Shown here one piece after another: positions 1 through 6,176 of a DNA stretch of 17,396 bases. Origin of the DNA: REEB426 sp964551975. GTDB taxonomy: Bacteria; Actinomycetota; Actinomycetes; S36-B12. The stretch lies in assembly GCA_964551975.1 (NCBI GenBank), contig CAZKFI010000052.1, positions 1 through 17,396 of the forward strand, given 5' to 3'. The first letter of the stretch is position 1. Each line of letters opens with the position of its first letter. The notes below the pieces were generated by a model. The model was not told the origin of the DNA, made no database searches, and saw only the letters and a program-made list of their open reading frames with translations. Both the position numbers and the translations under genes were made by a program.

Positions 1-63
1 GCAGGACCCGTCGCACCCGTCGCACCGGCAGGACCCGTCGCACCCGTCGCACCGGCAGGACCC
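1..63 (-). repeat. 27-bp tandem repeat coding for GPA-GAT-GAT
   Basis: Positions 1-27 and 28-54 are identical and 55-63 begin a third copy. The 27-bp length equals nine codons, so copy-number changes keep the collagen-like frame. The array continues left out of the window. Confidence 0.85.
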
Positions 64-347
64 TGCGGCCCAGTCGTGCCGGCAGGACCCTGCGCACCGG
101 GTACCCCGGCAGGACCCTGCACACCGGGTGCACCCGGTGGTCCGATCGACCCCGCAAGCCCGGTGTGACGGACTATGACCTTGCGGTGTCCTGGACGACA
201 TGGCTTCTTGCCCTTGACGTACAACTCCCCTGTGGTCTTCTTCACGCAGAGAATGAGCACTTCTGAGGCAGTAGTCGCAGTGGGGTGCAGTGCAGGCAAG
301 GTCAAGCAGATCATCAGCGTCGTGATCGCACTTAGGGGCCGCCGCAC
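1..347 (-). CDS. Secreted collagen-like (Gly-X-Y repeat) protein, N-terminal part
   Basis: Reading the minus strand from a GTG at 347 gives 115 complete codons before the window edge; the C-terminus lies outside. Residues 1-28 look like a signal peptide: RR at 2-3, a hydrophobic stretch about 5-20 (LSAITTLMICLTLPAL), then a small-residue TATTAS region. Residues 29-62 are a short basic domain with Cys34 and Cys50 and several Lys/Arg. From Gly63 the chain is an unbroken Gly-X-Y repeat (GLA GSI GPP GAP GVQ GPA ...), 18 triplets to the edge, ending in GPA-GAT-GAT units coded by perfect 27-bp DNA repeats. In frame upstream there is a TGA and no other start codon, and a TACGCT box lies 6 nt before the GTG, which supports this start. 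Bacterial collagen-like proteins are typically exported trimeric fibres; the exact role here is unknown. The family call rests on the repeat pattern, not on a recognised named homologue. Confidence 0.8.
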   Translation of the reverse strand, partial: MRRPLSAITTLMICLTLPALHPTATTASEVLILCVKKTTGELYVKGKKPCRPGHRKVIVRHTGLAGSIGPPGAPGVQGPAGVPGAQGPAGTTGPQGPAGATGATGPAGATGATGP

Positions 348-353
348 CTCGAG

Positions 354-359
354 AGCGTA
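354..359 (-). promoter_or_regulatory. -10 box (TACGCT) of the collagen-like gene, leaderless
   Basis: TACGCT is followed by exactly 6 nt (CTCGAG) and then the GTG start at 347. This places the likely transcription start on or next to the start codon. No convincing -35 or Shine-Dalgarno is visible. Confidence 0.5.
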
Positions 360-440
360 GGTCGATCGACTGAGATCGCCTGGCTCGAAGACCTTGCTGG
401 CGCATCACGGATGTCTCACGACTTCGCGCCCTTAAAGCAG

Positions 441-474
441 ACTCCCGACCACGCTGTTGGGCGTAGACGGGAGT
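441..474 (-). terminator. Hairpin downstream of tmRNA, possible terminator
   Basis: ACTCCCG (441-447) pairs with CGGGAGT (468-474), and inside it ACGC (451-454) pairs with GCGT (461-464) around a 6-nt loop; a 3x3 internal loop separates the two stems. It starts 38 nt past the tmRNA 3' end on the same strand. The sequence after it on the minus strand (CTGCTTTAAG) has only a short T run, so it may be a terminator or an RNA-processing end rather than a classic intrinsic terminator. Confidence 0.4.
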
Positions 475-511
475 TGTCAGCATGAGCGCCCACTGGCCTC
501 AGTGCTCGTTG

Positions 512-877
512 TGGAGGTGCCGGGAATCGAACCCGGGTCCGTGCAGGCTTCTTCCGTTCTTCTACGTGTGTAGCCGCGCTATCGCTTCTCGACCCCCGCG
601 CTTCGTGCGGCACTGCGCGGTGGCGGCCCAGTCACTGTTTGGCTTTCCGCCCGCTCCCGTGACCGGAGCGATTGGTGAGTCCCCTAGCGACGTCAGCTCC
701 CGACTCGGGGACGCATCGGGCTGACGGCAGACTTAGTGCTTAGGCCGCGAGGGCGTAAGCGTCTGCAGACTGCGTCTTTTTGGCAGTTATTTGTTTCAAG
801 GATGTTTTACGAGATCACCTTGATTCTCGACACGCTTCACCGGTCAAAACATCTGTCCGTCGAAACCTGTCACCCCC
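512..877 (-). ncRNA. ssrA: tmRNA (transfer-messenger RNA)
   Basis: One-piece tmRNA of 366 nt, the RNA of the trans-translation system that rescues stalled ribosomes together with SmpB. The 5' end GGGGGTG (877-871) pairs with CACCTCC (519-513), one G-U included, to make the 7-bp acceptor stem, followed by discriminator A at 512. The D-like loop motif GGTTTCGAC lies just inside the 5' end (about 868-860), and the T arm GGGTTCGATTCCC is near the 3' end. The tag reading frame starts at GCC (784-782) and ends with TAA (742-740), giving AKKTQSADAYALAA; the terminal ALAA is the actinobacterial-type degradation signal. The template reads ACAA after the acceptor, so CCA is not encoded and must be added. 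Open frames overlapping this RNA are not genes. Confidence 0.96.
740..784 (-). other. tmRNA proteolysis-tag reading frame
   Basis: The resume codon GCC (784-782) is followed by AAA AAG ACG CAG TCT GCA GAC GCT TAC GCC and so on to TAA at 742-740. The encoded tag is AKKTQSADAYALAA, preceded in the product by the alanine carried on the tmRNA itself. The ALAA end is what ClpXP-type proteases recognise. Confidence 0.92.
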
Positions 878-887
878 TGTTGAGTTA

Positions 888-913
888 TGAAGTACCCGTT
901 TTGAAGTACCCGT
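888..913. repeat. Direct repeat TGAAGTACCCGT x2, 14-nt period, in front of tmRNA
   Basis: TGAAGTACCCGT occurs at 888-899 and again at 902-913, separated by TT. The pair lies 11 nt upstream of the mature tmRNA 5' end, in the leader or promoter region. It could be a protein binding site or part of the precursor leader; nothing in the sequence decides between these. Confidence 0.5.
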
Positions 914-944
914 CCTGACGCCTTAACGTCTGTACCGTAAGTCA

Positions 945-972
945 AGGGTACGACGACATCGGGCCCGAACAA
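945..972 (-). promoter_or_regulatory. Candidate promoter of ssrA
   Basis: On the minus strand TTGTTC (972-967) is followed after 16 nt by TACCCT (950-945). Transcription would start near 938, giving a precursor leader of about 60 nt in front of the mature 5' end, to be trimmed by RNase P. A second TANNNT (TACGGT, 939-934) is close by, so the choice is weak. Confidence 0.3.
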
Positions 973-989
973 AATCCCTGCACGAACGC

Positions 990-1463
990 CTAGTCGGCTG
1001 CGGCGTGAAGGCCAGCCAGGTCAAGTCGCCGCATGGTCATCATGGCGGCGGTGACTCTCGATCGGGCATCCGGATCCGGATGGGAGAGCAGGCTTGGCAG
1101 CTCACGGGGGATGATCTGCCAACTGATGCCGTACCGGTCAGCGCACCACCCGCACATGTCCTCACGACCACCGTCGGTGAGGGCGTCCCAGAGCCGATCG
1201 ATCTCCTGCTGGGTGTCGCAGAAGACCTGAAAACTGATTGCTGGGGTTGGACTGAATTCCGCGCCTGCGTTGATCGCCAGGAATGACTGGCCGAGGAGTT
1301 CAAAGGAGATCGTGACCGGGGTACCTTCTGGGTAGCGGTCATTCGGGCCGTAGGTCGTGGTCTGCAGGATCCGACTGTCCGGGAAGAGGTCAACGTAGAA
1401 GGCGACGGCTTCGCCGGCTACTTGGTCAAACCACAGTGACGTGGTGATGCCTGTGATGGCCAC
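990..1463 (-). CDS. VOC-superfamily (PhnB / 3-dmu-9_3-mt type) protein
   Basis: 157 residues from a GTG start. The sequence opens with the ITTSLWFDQVAGEAVAFYVDLFPDSRI pattern (split here: ITTSLWFD, then EAVAFYVDLFPDS) and continues with a GTPVTISFELLGQSFLAINAG segment (GTPVTISFEL, then FLAINAG), typical of PhnB-like vicinal-oxygen-chelate proteins. The second half carries DMCGWCADRYGISWQIIP, the usual GWCxDRYGxSWQI signature, so the protein is full length for the family. Members are mostly uncharacterised single-domain proteins that dimerise; the name demethylubiquinone methyltransferase seen in databases is not a proven function. The gene begins 6 nt after the smpB stop, and its GGGAGG Shine-Dalgarno overlaps the last smpB codons, so it is probably translated from the smpB mRNA. 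The substrate is unknown. Confidence 0.88.
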   Translation of the reverse strand: MAITGITTSLWFDQVAGEAVAFYVDLFPDSRILQTTTYGPNDRYPEGTPVTISFELLGQSFLAINAGAEFSPTPAISFQVFCDTQQEIDRLWDALTDGGREDMCGWCADRYGISWQIIPRELPSLLSHPDPDARSRVTAAMMTMRRLDLAGLHAAAD

Positions 1464-1469
1464 GATGAA

Positions 1470-1949
1470 TCAGTCCTCCCGACCCTTGGAGCGGCGCCCG
1501 GTGGCACGGTCGGCTTCACGCTTGGATTCGCGTTCGGCGATTGCCTGGCGTTTGTCGTATGACTTGCGGCCGCGCGCTAGGGCGATTTCGACTTTGGCGT
1601 AGCCATCTTTGAAATACATGGACAAGGGAATGAGCGTGACGCCCGATTCCTTGGTCTTCCCAATGATTCGACGAATCTCTTCGGTGCGCAGTAGGAGCTT
1701 GCGAGGTCGGCGGGGTTCATGATTGGTCCACGTCCCGAGTTCGTACTCAGGGATGTGGACTCCGCGTAACCAGATCTCGCCATCCTCGACGCTGGCGTAG
1801 CCATCGGTCAGGCTTGCTCGCCCGGCCCGAAGTGACTTCACCTCAGTGCCCATCAAAACCATGCCAGCCTCATAGACGTCTTCAATGGCGTAGTCGTGAC
1901 GAGCCTTGCGGTTCTGGGCGATGAGCTTGCGGCCCTGTTCCCGCGGCAT
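1470..1949 (-). CDS. smpB: SsrA-binding protein SmpB
   Basis: 159 residues, normal length. SmpB binds the tRNA-like domain of tmRNA and delivers it to ribosomes stalled without a stop codon. Family marks are the N-terminal IAQNRKARHDYAIEDVYEAG block (residues about 10-29), the GTEVKSLRAGRASLTDGY core (35-52), a YELGTWTNHEPRRPRKLLL region (split: YELGTWTNHEP, RRPRKLLL) and the basic C-terminal tail starting GRKSYDKRQAIAER, which enters the mRNA channel. The ATG at 1949 has AGGAG five nt upstream, which fixes the start. The M23 gene ends 13 nt upstream. The RNA partner ssrA lies downstream on the same strand, separated by the VOC gene. Confidence 0.98.
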   Translation of the reverse strand: MPREQGRKLIAQNRKARHDYAIEDVYEAGMVLMGTEVKSLRAGRASLTDGYASVEDGEIWLRGVHIPEYELGTWTNHEPRRPRKLLLRTEEIRRIIGKTKESGVTLIPLSMYFKDGYAKVEIALARGRKSYDKRQAIAERESKREADRATGRRSKGRED

Positions 1950-1962
1950 GGCGCACTCCTGA

Positions 1963-3180
1963 TCAGCAGCTCACGGCTCGCATCGATTTACCGAACCAGC
2001 CCATCGGATCATACGGCTTACCCGCAAGGCGAACCTCAAAGTGCAGATGCGGACCGGTTACCCAGCCACTAGTCCCCACGTCGCCAATGACCTGCCCGAC
2101 CTCGACGCGTTCGCCTTCACTCACCCGCACTTTGGACTGATGGGCATAGAAGGTGGCGAGCCCGCCGTCATGAATCAGGAGCGTGGCAAGTCCGTACGGC
2201 CCACCATTGCTGATATTCAGCACGGTGCCGCTGGCTGCCGCCCTAATCGGTGTTCCGGTACCGCCACGGATGTCGATGCCGGTATGGCAGGAGGCGTACC
2301 CGTAGACGGGGTGCACACGCGGTCCCACGTCATCAGAGATGCCGCCCCCATCAATTGGCCAGAGCAGTTCGCCGGTGGGCGATCCGGACTGTCCGGCAGC
2401 AGCCTGCGCGGCGAGTCGAGCGATGCGTGCCTGTTGGCGGCGCAACTTGGCGTACCTGCGAGCCACGGCGAGTTTGTAGGTACGAGCCTCGGCGAGCGCG
2501 GTCTTGCGCACCTTCGTCAGGCTAAACACCTCGAGTTGCGCAGACCTGGCTTCCTTTCGCTTCTTGCGCGCCTGTTCCAGGTCTGCGATGGCCTGGCGTT
2601 GGGCGGTGTCTGCCTCGGCTCGCAGTGCCTCCAGACGCACCTGCTCCATGGCGAGATCGCGCTGAACGCTGATGAGTTCCTGCCGCAGGTCTTCCTGTTG
2701 GGCCGAGAGAGCGTTCACCGAAGCTAGGCGCAGCAGCATGTCTCCTGGATCCTGGGAGTTCAGCACTACTTCCAGTTCAGCGAGCGGTCCCTGCTGGTAC
2801 ACGACACGGGCAATGTCGTTCATGGCGCCGACCGCCGCATCCACTTCGCCCTGAACTCGCTGCTGCTCCTCCTCGGCCGCCTGGACAGCCGCTACTGCTG
2901 AAGCCGCTTTGGCAGAGGCCCGTTGGGCCTGCGCGAAGGCGCGTTCTGATGCCGCGCTGGCATTGATGCTGCGCTGGCGGGCTTGGGTCAGTTGACGCTC
3001 GGCAGTTCGATATCTCTTGAGGGCCTTGGCCACCTGAGCGTTCGCGGCATCCAGGGCCTCACCTGCTGCCGCGACCTGGTCGTCGAGCCGGTCATCGGCT
3101 CCAGCCGGGCCCGGCATGGCTACCAGCCCGACCACGAGTACTAGGGCAAGTACTCCCACGAGCCGGCGGATTCGGGCCAT
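1963..3180 (-). CDS. Secreted coiled-coil M23 murein hydrolase (EnvC/PcsB-like, FtsEX partner)
   Basis: 405 residues. Residues 1-28 form a signal peptide (MARIRR, hydrophobic 7-20, AGA before residue 29). Residues about 30-260 are Ala/Arg/Gln/Glu-rich and predicted coiled coil, as in EnvC and PcsB. After a short linker (GQSGSPTG) comes a LytM/peptidase M23 domain, about 273-395, with zinc ligands His299 and Asp303 (HTGID), YAH at 345-347, and His378/His380 in HLHFEV, so the metallopeptidase site is complete. It should cut peptide cross-links in peptidoglycan outside the membrane. FtsX is encoded immediately upstream (56-nt gap); in other bacteria FtsEX controls exactly such coiled-coil hydrolases, so I infer that this is its effector in cell separation. 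A TACCCT box 6 nt before the ATG suggests that the gene also has its own leaderless promoter. Confidence 0.9.
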   Translation of the reverse strand: MARIRRLVGVLALVLVVGLVAMPGPAGADDRLDDQVAAAGEALDAANAQVAKALKRYRTAERQLTQARQRSINASAASERAFAQAQRASAKAASAVAAVQAAEEEQQRVQGEVDAAVGAMNDIARVVYQQGPLAELEVVLNSQDPGDMLLRLASVNALSAQQEDLRQELISVQRDLAMEQVRLEALRAEADTAQRQAIADLEQARKKRKEARSAQLEVFSLTKVRKTALAEARTYKLAVARRYAKLRRQQARIARLAAQAAAGQSGSPTGELLWPIDGGGISDDVGPRVHPVYGYASCHTGIDIRGGTGTPIRAAASGTVLNISNGGPYGLATLLIHDGGLATFYAHQSKVRVSEGERVEVGQVIGDVGTSGWVTGPHLHFEVRLAGKPYDPMGWFGKSMRAVSC

Positions 3181-3186
3181 CCCGCC

Positions 3187-3192
3187 AGGGTA
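3187..3192 (-). promoter_or_regulatory. -10 box (TACCCT) of the M23 gene, leaderless
   Basis: TACCCT, then GGCGGG (6 nt), then ATG at 3180. It lies in the 56-nt gap after ftsX, so the hydrolase can probably be expressed apart from ftsEX. The GGCGGG could alternatively act as a poor, too close Shine-Dalgarno. Confidence 0.45.
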
Positions 3193-3236
3193 GGCCCCAA
3201 GTCACAAAAGCCCCGTGAGCAACACGCGTAACAGGC

Positions 3237-4145
3237 CTAGACGCGTAGGTACTTCCTGAGGGTGAAGAAGGCGGCCAGCCCGGCCAGCAGGATGCCCGTC
3301 AGCAGCAGAATCGGGGCGATGGTGAAAACCGCATCCCAGCCCACGAAGGCGGTGAACTGGAATGACGGCGCCAGAACGCCGTCGATCACCACAATTTTGG
3401 TGAGCACGAGCGCTCCCACGGCAAAGATCGCCCCGATACCGGCCGACAGGGCCGCCTCGAGGAGGAACGGCAGCTGGATCGAGAAGTTCGAGGCGCCGAC
3501 TAGGCGCATGATGCCGGTCTCGCGGCGCCGGCTGAAGGCCGCAACGCGCATGGTGTTGACGATGAGCAGCACCGTTACCACCAGCATGGCGCCGGCGATG
3601 ATCAGAGCTATGACCTGCAGGCCACCGAGGAGTCGGAAGAACTTATCCAGAATGCGCCGCTGATCGTTCACCTGCTCAATGCCCGGCCGTCCCGCGAATG
3701 CCGAAGCGACGACCTCGTACTTGGTGGGGTCCGAGAGTTTGACGCGGAAAGATTCTGGTAGCGCATCCTCACGAACGTTTTCAACGATAGGTGAGTTCTT
3801 GAACTGTTCCTTGAAGCGGCTAAACGCCTCCGCCTGCGACTCGTAGTAGACCTCTTCAACCAGCGGCTTGAGAGACTCAAGATCGGCCTTGATCTGCTCA
3901 CGCTGGGCGTCCGTTACCGGACCGCCGGAGCAGGAGGGGGTGTCGCTGCCCTTACCGCACAGGAAGATCGAGACTTCGACTTTGTCGTACCAGAAGTCCT
4001 TCATGGTCGACACCTGAGAGCGAACCAACAGGCTGACTCCGAACAGGCCCAGCGATACGGCAACCGTGATGATCACGGCGATGGTCATCGTCAGGTTTCG
4101 CCGAAGGCCGCTGCCTACCTCACTGGCGACAAAGGTCGCGCGCAC
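3237..4145 (-). CDS. ftsX: Cell division ABC transporter permease-like protein FtsX
   Basis: 302 residues, normal size. The layout is cytoplasmic N-terminus, TM1 about 21-42, a large extracellular domain about 43-172, then TM2 about 175-198, TM3 about 225-250 and TM4 about 274-296. The extracellular domain holds Cys63 and Cys72, a pair often found in actinobacterial FtsX and likely a disulfide. The RRETGIMRLVGAS segment (208-220) after TM2 is the conserved FtsX region that contacts FtsE. The complex does not import a substrate; it passes ATP hydrolysis by FtsE to cell-wall hydrolases at the septum. The start is GTG at 4145 with a good Shine-Dalgarno (GGAAGGAG) in the 15-nt gap after ftsE, so the two are translated from one mRNA. 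Confidence 0.96.
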   Translation of the reverse strand: MRATFVASEVGSGLRRNLTMTIAVIITVAVSLGLFGVSLLVRSQVSTMKDFWYDKVEVSIFLCGKGSDTPSCSGGPVTDAQREQIKADLESLKPLVEEVYYESQAEAFSRFKEQFKNSPIVENVREDALPESFRVKLSDPTKYEVVASAFAGRPGIEQVNDQRRILDKFFRLLGGLQVIALIIAGAMLVVTVLLIVNTMRVAAFSRRRETGIMRLVGASNFSIQLPFLLEAALSAGIGAIFAVGALVLTKIVVIDGVLAPSFQFTAFVGWDAVFTIAPILLLTGILLAGLAAFFTLRKYLRV

Positions 4146-4160
4146 AGATGCTCCTTCCCG

Positions 4161-4850
4161 TCAGCGGGCGTATCCGTAGACGCCACGGGATTGATCGCGA
4201 ACCAGGTGGCCGCCTTCAAGCTCGATGACACGTCTGCGCATCTGGTCGACAATTACCGAGTCATGGGTCGACATCACGACAGTGGTACCCAGTCGATTGA
4301 TGCGATCTAGCAGCTTCATGATGCCGACGGAAGTTCCTGGATCGAGATTCCCGGTGGGCTCGTCAGCGATCAACAGCATGGGTCGATTGACGAATGCCCG
4401 GGCTATGGCCACACGCTGCTGTTCACCGCCCGAGAGCTCGTCTGGTCGACGCTGCTCCTTGCCCTCCAAACCGACGACTTCGAGTACCTCGGGTACGACC
4501 TTGCGAATAATCGACTTGGGCTTACCGATCACCTCGAGGGCGAAGCCGACATTCTCCGCCACCGTCTTGTTAGGCAGCAGGCGGAAATCCTGGAACACCG
4601 TGCCGATCTGCCGGCGCATCGTTGGGATCTTCCAGTTCGACAGGCGACCCAGGTCCTTACCCAAGACCCACACTGATCCCTTGGTGGCTCGTTCCTCACG
4701 CAGCACCAGTCGCAGGAATGTCGACTTGCCTGAGCCTGAGGGTCCCACCAGGAAGACGAACTCCCCCTTCTCCACCTCAAGGGAGACGTTGTCCAGGGCA
4801 GGGCGCTGCTGATTGGGGTAGAGCTTCGACACCCGATCGAACAGGATCAC
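4161..4850 (-). CDS. ftsE: Cell division ATP-binding protein FtsE
   Basis: 229 residues, the usual FtsE length. All ABC ATPase motifs are present: Walker A GPSGSGKST (36-44), Q-loop Gln87 in VFQDFRLL, signature LSGGEQQR (139-146), Walker B LLIADEP (159-165), D-loop NLD and switch His196. FtsE is the cytoplasmic ATPase of FtsEX and acts at the division site. Transcription order prfB-ftsE-ftsX is the conserved actinobacterial arrangement. The start is GTG at 4850. There is no Shine-Dalgarno in the 18-nt gap after prfB, but TAGACT lies 6 nt before the GTG, so ftsE may be made both by read-through from prfB and from a leaderless promoter placed over the prfB stop region. Confidence 0.97.
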   Translation of the reverse strand: MILFDRVSKLYPNQQRPALDNVSLEVEKGEFVFLVGPSGSGKSTFLRLVLREERATKGSVWVLGKDLGRLSNWKIPTMRRQIGTVFQDFRLLPNKTVAENVGFALEVIGKPKSIIRKVVPEVLEVVGLEGKEQRRPDELSGGEQQRVAIARAFVNRPMLLIADEPTGNLDPGTSVGIMKLLDRINRLGTTVVMSTHDSVIVDQMRRRVIELEGGHLVRDQSRGVYGYAR

Positions 4851-4856
4851 GGTGCG

Positions 4857-4862
4857 AGTCTA
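4857..4862 (-). promoter_or_regulatory. -10 box (TAGACT) of ftsE, leaderless
   Basis: TAGACT, CGCACC (6 nt), then GTG at 4850. It sits within the 18-nt space between the prfB stop and the ftsE start. No clear -35. Confidence 0.45.
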
Positions 4863-4868
4863 CGTGGA

Positions 4869-5990
4869 TTATTGGCCCTGACCCGGCAACGCGTGCTGCT
4901 TGCGCCAACGAATTCCTGCCTCAATGAAGTCGTCAATCTCACCATCGAGCACAGCGGCGGTATTCCCGGTCTCCTCATTGGTACGCAGGTCCTTCACCAT
5001 TTGATAGGGGTGCAAGACGTAGGAGCGCATCTGGTTACCCCATGAGCCACTCGAATCCCCCTTGAGGGCGTCGATCTTGGCCTGCTCTTCCTGGCGGCGG
5101 CGCTCCAGCAGGCGCGCCTGCAGGACAGCCATGGCGGTGGCCCGGTTCTGGAGTTGGCTTCGTTCGTTCTGGCAGGAAACCACGATGCCGGTGGGCAGGT
5201 GGGTGATGCGCACCGCGGAGTCTGTGGTGTTCACACCCTGCCCACCGGGTCCGCTGGATCGGTAGACATCAATGCGCAGGTCATCCTCGGGAATCTCGAT
5301 GCTTTCCGTCTGGGCGATCACGGGAATCACCTCGATACCAGCGAACGACGTCTGCCGGCGACCCTGGTTGTCGAATGGTGAGATGCGCACGAGCCGGTGG
5401 GTGCCCTGCTCCACGGACAAGGTGCCGTAGGCGTAGGGCACCTTGACCGCAAATGTCGCCGACTTGATGCCCGCCTCTTCCGCGTAGGAAGTGTCGTAGA
5501 CCTCAAAGGGCCAACCATGACGCTCGCAGTAACGCGTATACATACGCAGCAGCATCTCTGCCCAGTCGGCCGCGTCCACTCCGCCTGCCTCTGCGCGAAT
5601 GGTGACCAGGGCTTCACGTGAGTCGTACTCACCGGACAGCAGCGTACGTACTTCGAGTTCGCCAACCGATCGCTGCAGGTCCTCAAGTTCACGCTGCGCC
5701 TCAGCCAGCGCGCCCTCGTCCTGCTCACTCTCAGCCAGTTCGAACAGCACCGGCAGATCAGCCAGGCGTCGAGAGAGTGCTTCGACTCGGCGCAGTTCAC
5801 CCTGAAGGAACGACAGCCGGCTGGTCACCTGCTGCGCGCGCGCTTGGTCATCCCACAGGTCAGGCGCGGAGGCCTGGGCCTCTAAATCGACAATTGCCTC
5901 GCGCATCGACGGCAGGTCCAACACCGTTTCGATGCTGGCCATCGTGGTGTTGAGTTGGGCCAGGCGTTCGGCAGTCTCCAGCGAGGGCAT
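4869..5990 (-). CDS. prfB: Peptide chain release factor 2
   Basis: 373 residues from ATG 5990, close to the family length. RF2 recognises UGA and UAA and triggers release of the finished protein. The tripeptide anticodon SPF is at 204-206 and the catalytic GGQ at 249-251 (SSGPGGQGVNTTDSAVR region). The N-terminal block ASAPDLWDDQARAQQVTSRLS (split: ASAPDLWDDQ, ARAQQVTSRLS) matches actinobacterial RF2. The frame is open further up to 6146, but the extra 52 residues do not resemble RF2; the homologous N-terminus starts at about 5990, where TAGGCT lies 8 nt upstream. No in-frame UGA or frameshift site interrupts the gene, so the RF2 autoregulatory +1 frameshift known from E. coli is absent. ftsE follows 18 nt downstream. 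Confidence 0.96.
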   Translation of the reverse strand: MPSLETAERLAQLNTTMASIETVLDLPSMREAIVDLEAQASAPDLWDDQARAQQVTSRLSFLQGELRRVEALSRRLADLPVLFELAESEQDEGALAEAQRELEDLQRSVGELEVRTLLSGEYDSREALVTIRAEAGGVDAADWAEMLLRMYTRYCERHGWPFEVYDTSYAEEAGIKSATFAVKVPYAYGTLSVEQGTHRLVRISPFDNQGRRQTSFAGIEVIPVIAQTESIEIPEDDLRIDVYRSSGPGGQGVNTTDSAVRITHLPTGIVVSCQNERSQLQNRATAMAVLQARLLERRRQEEQAKIDALKGDSSGSWGNQMRSYVLHPYQMVKDLRTNEETGNTAAVLDGEIDDFIEAGIRWRKQHALPGQGQ

Positions 5991-5998
5991 GATCCGCA

Positions 5999-6004
5999 AG
6001 CCTA
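5999..6004 (-). promoter_or_regulatory. Candidate -10 box (TAGGCT) of prfB
   Basis: TAGGCT is followed by 8 nt and the ATG at 5990, consistent with a leaderless or nearly leaderless mRNA. The spacing is longer than the 6 nt seen at most other starts here. If it is used, the hairpin at 6037-6078 would not be in the main prfB transcript. Confidence 0.35.
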
Positions 6005-6036
6005 GGTGCTCGACCACTCTCCTCGTGCACACGGTC

Positions 6037-6078
6037 CGTGCTGCCGTCGGGCCAAGAATTCCATTGGACGACAGCACG
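6037..6078. other. Strong imperfect hairpin upstream of prfB
   Basis: CGTGCTG-C-CGTC (6037-6048) pairs with GACG-A-CAGCACG (6067-6078): 11 of 12 positions. An inner CCAA (6052-6055) / TTGG (6064-6067) pairing competes for one base. It lies in the 186-nt gap between the solute-binding protein gene and prfB, where no other gene is visible. On the minus strand no T run follows it, so it is not a clear intrinsic terminator; it could still end or stabilise the upstream transcript, or be a leader structure or operator for prfB. Confidence 0.6.
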
Positions 6079-6176
6079 AGATTCAGGTTCGAGTGCCAAG
6101 GCACCGCAGACCAATGGGTCAGGTTCGGGCGAGGGCCCGCGGCCACTGACGATCAGGCAAGAGCCCCTAAAGCAGG

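Noticed and set aside
1..170. Repeats at the left edge as a CRISPR array or as a plus-strand Pro/Ala-rich protein
   Set aside because: The units are directly tandem without spacers. The plus-strand reading ends at a TGA with no start in view, while the minus strand gives a signal peptide followed by a perfect Gly-X-Y register.
482..918. Two plus-strand open frames (482-724, 736-918)
   Set aside because: They lie on the complement of the tmRNA and its leader, and their sequence is explained by RNA structure.
2041..2727. 228-codon plus-strand frame
   Set aside because: It is antisense to the M23 hydrolase, which has clear motifs; the product resembles nothing I know.
5991..6146. N-terminal extension of RF2 to 6146
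   Set aside because: The extra 52 residues do not look like RF2, they would run through the hairpin, and homologous sequence begins at Met 5990.
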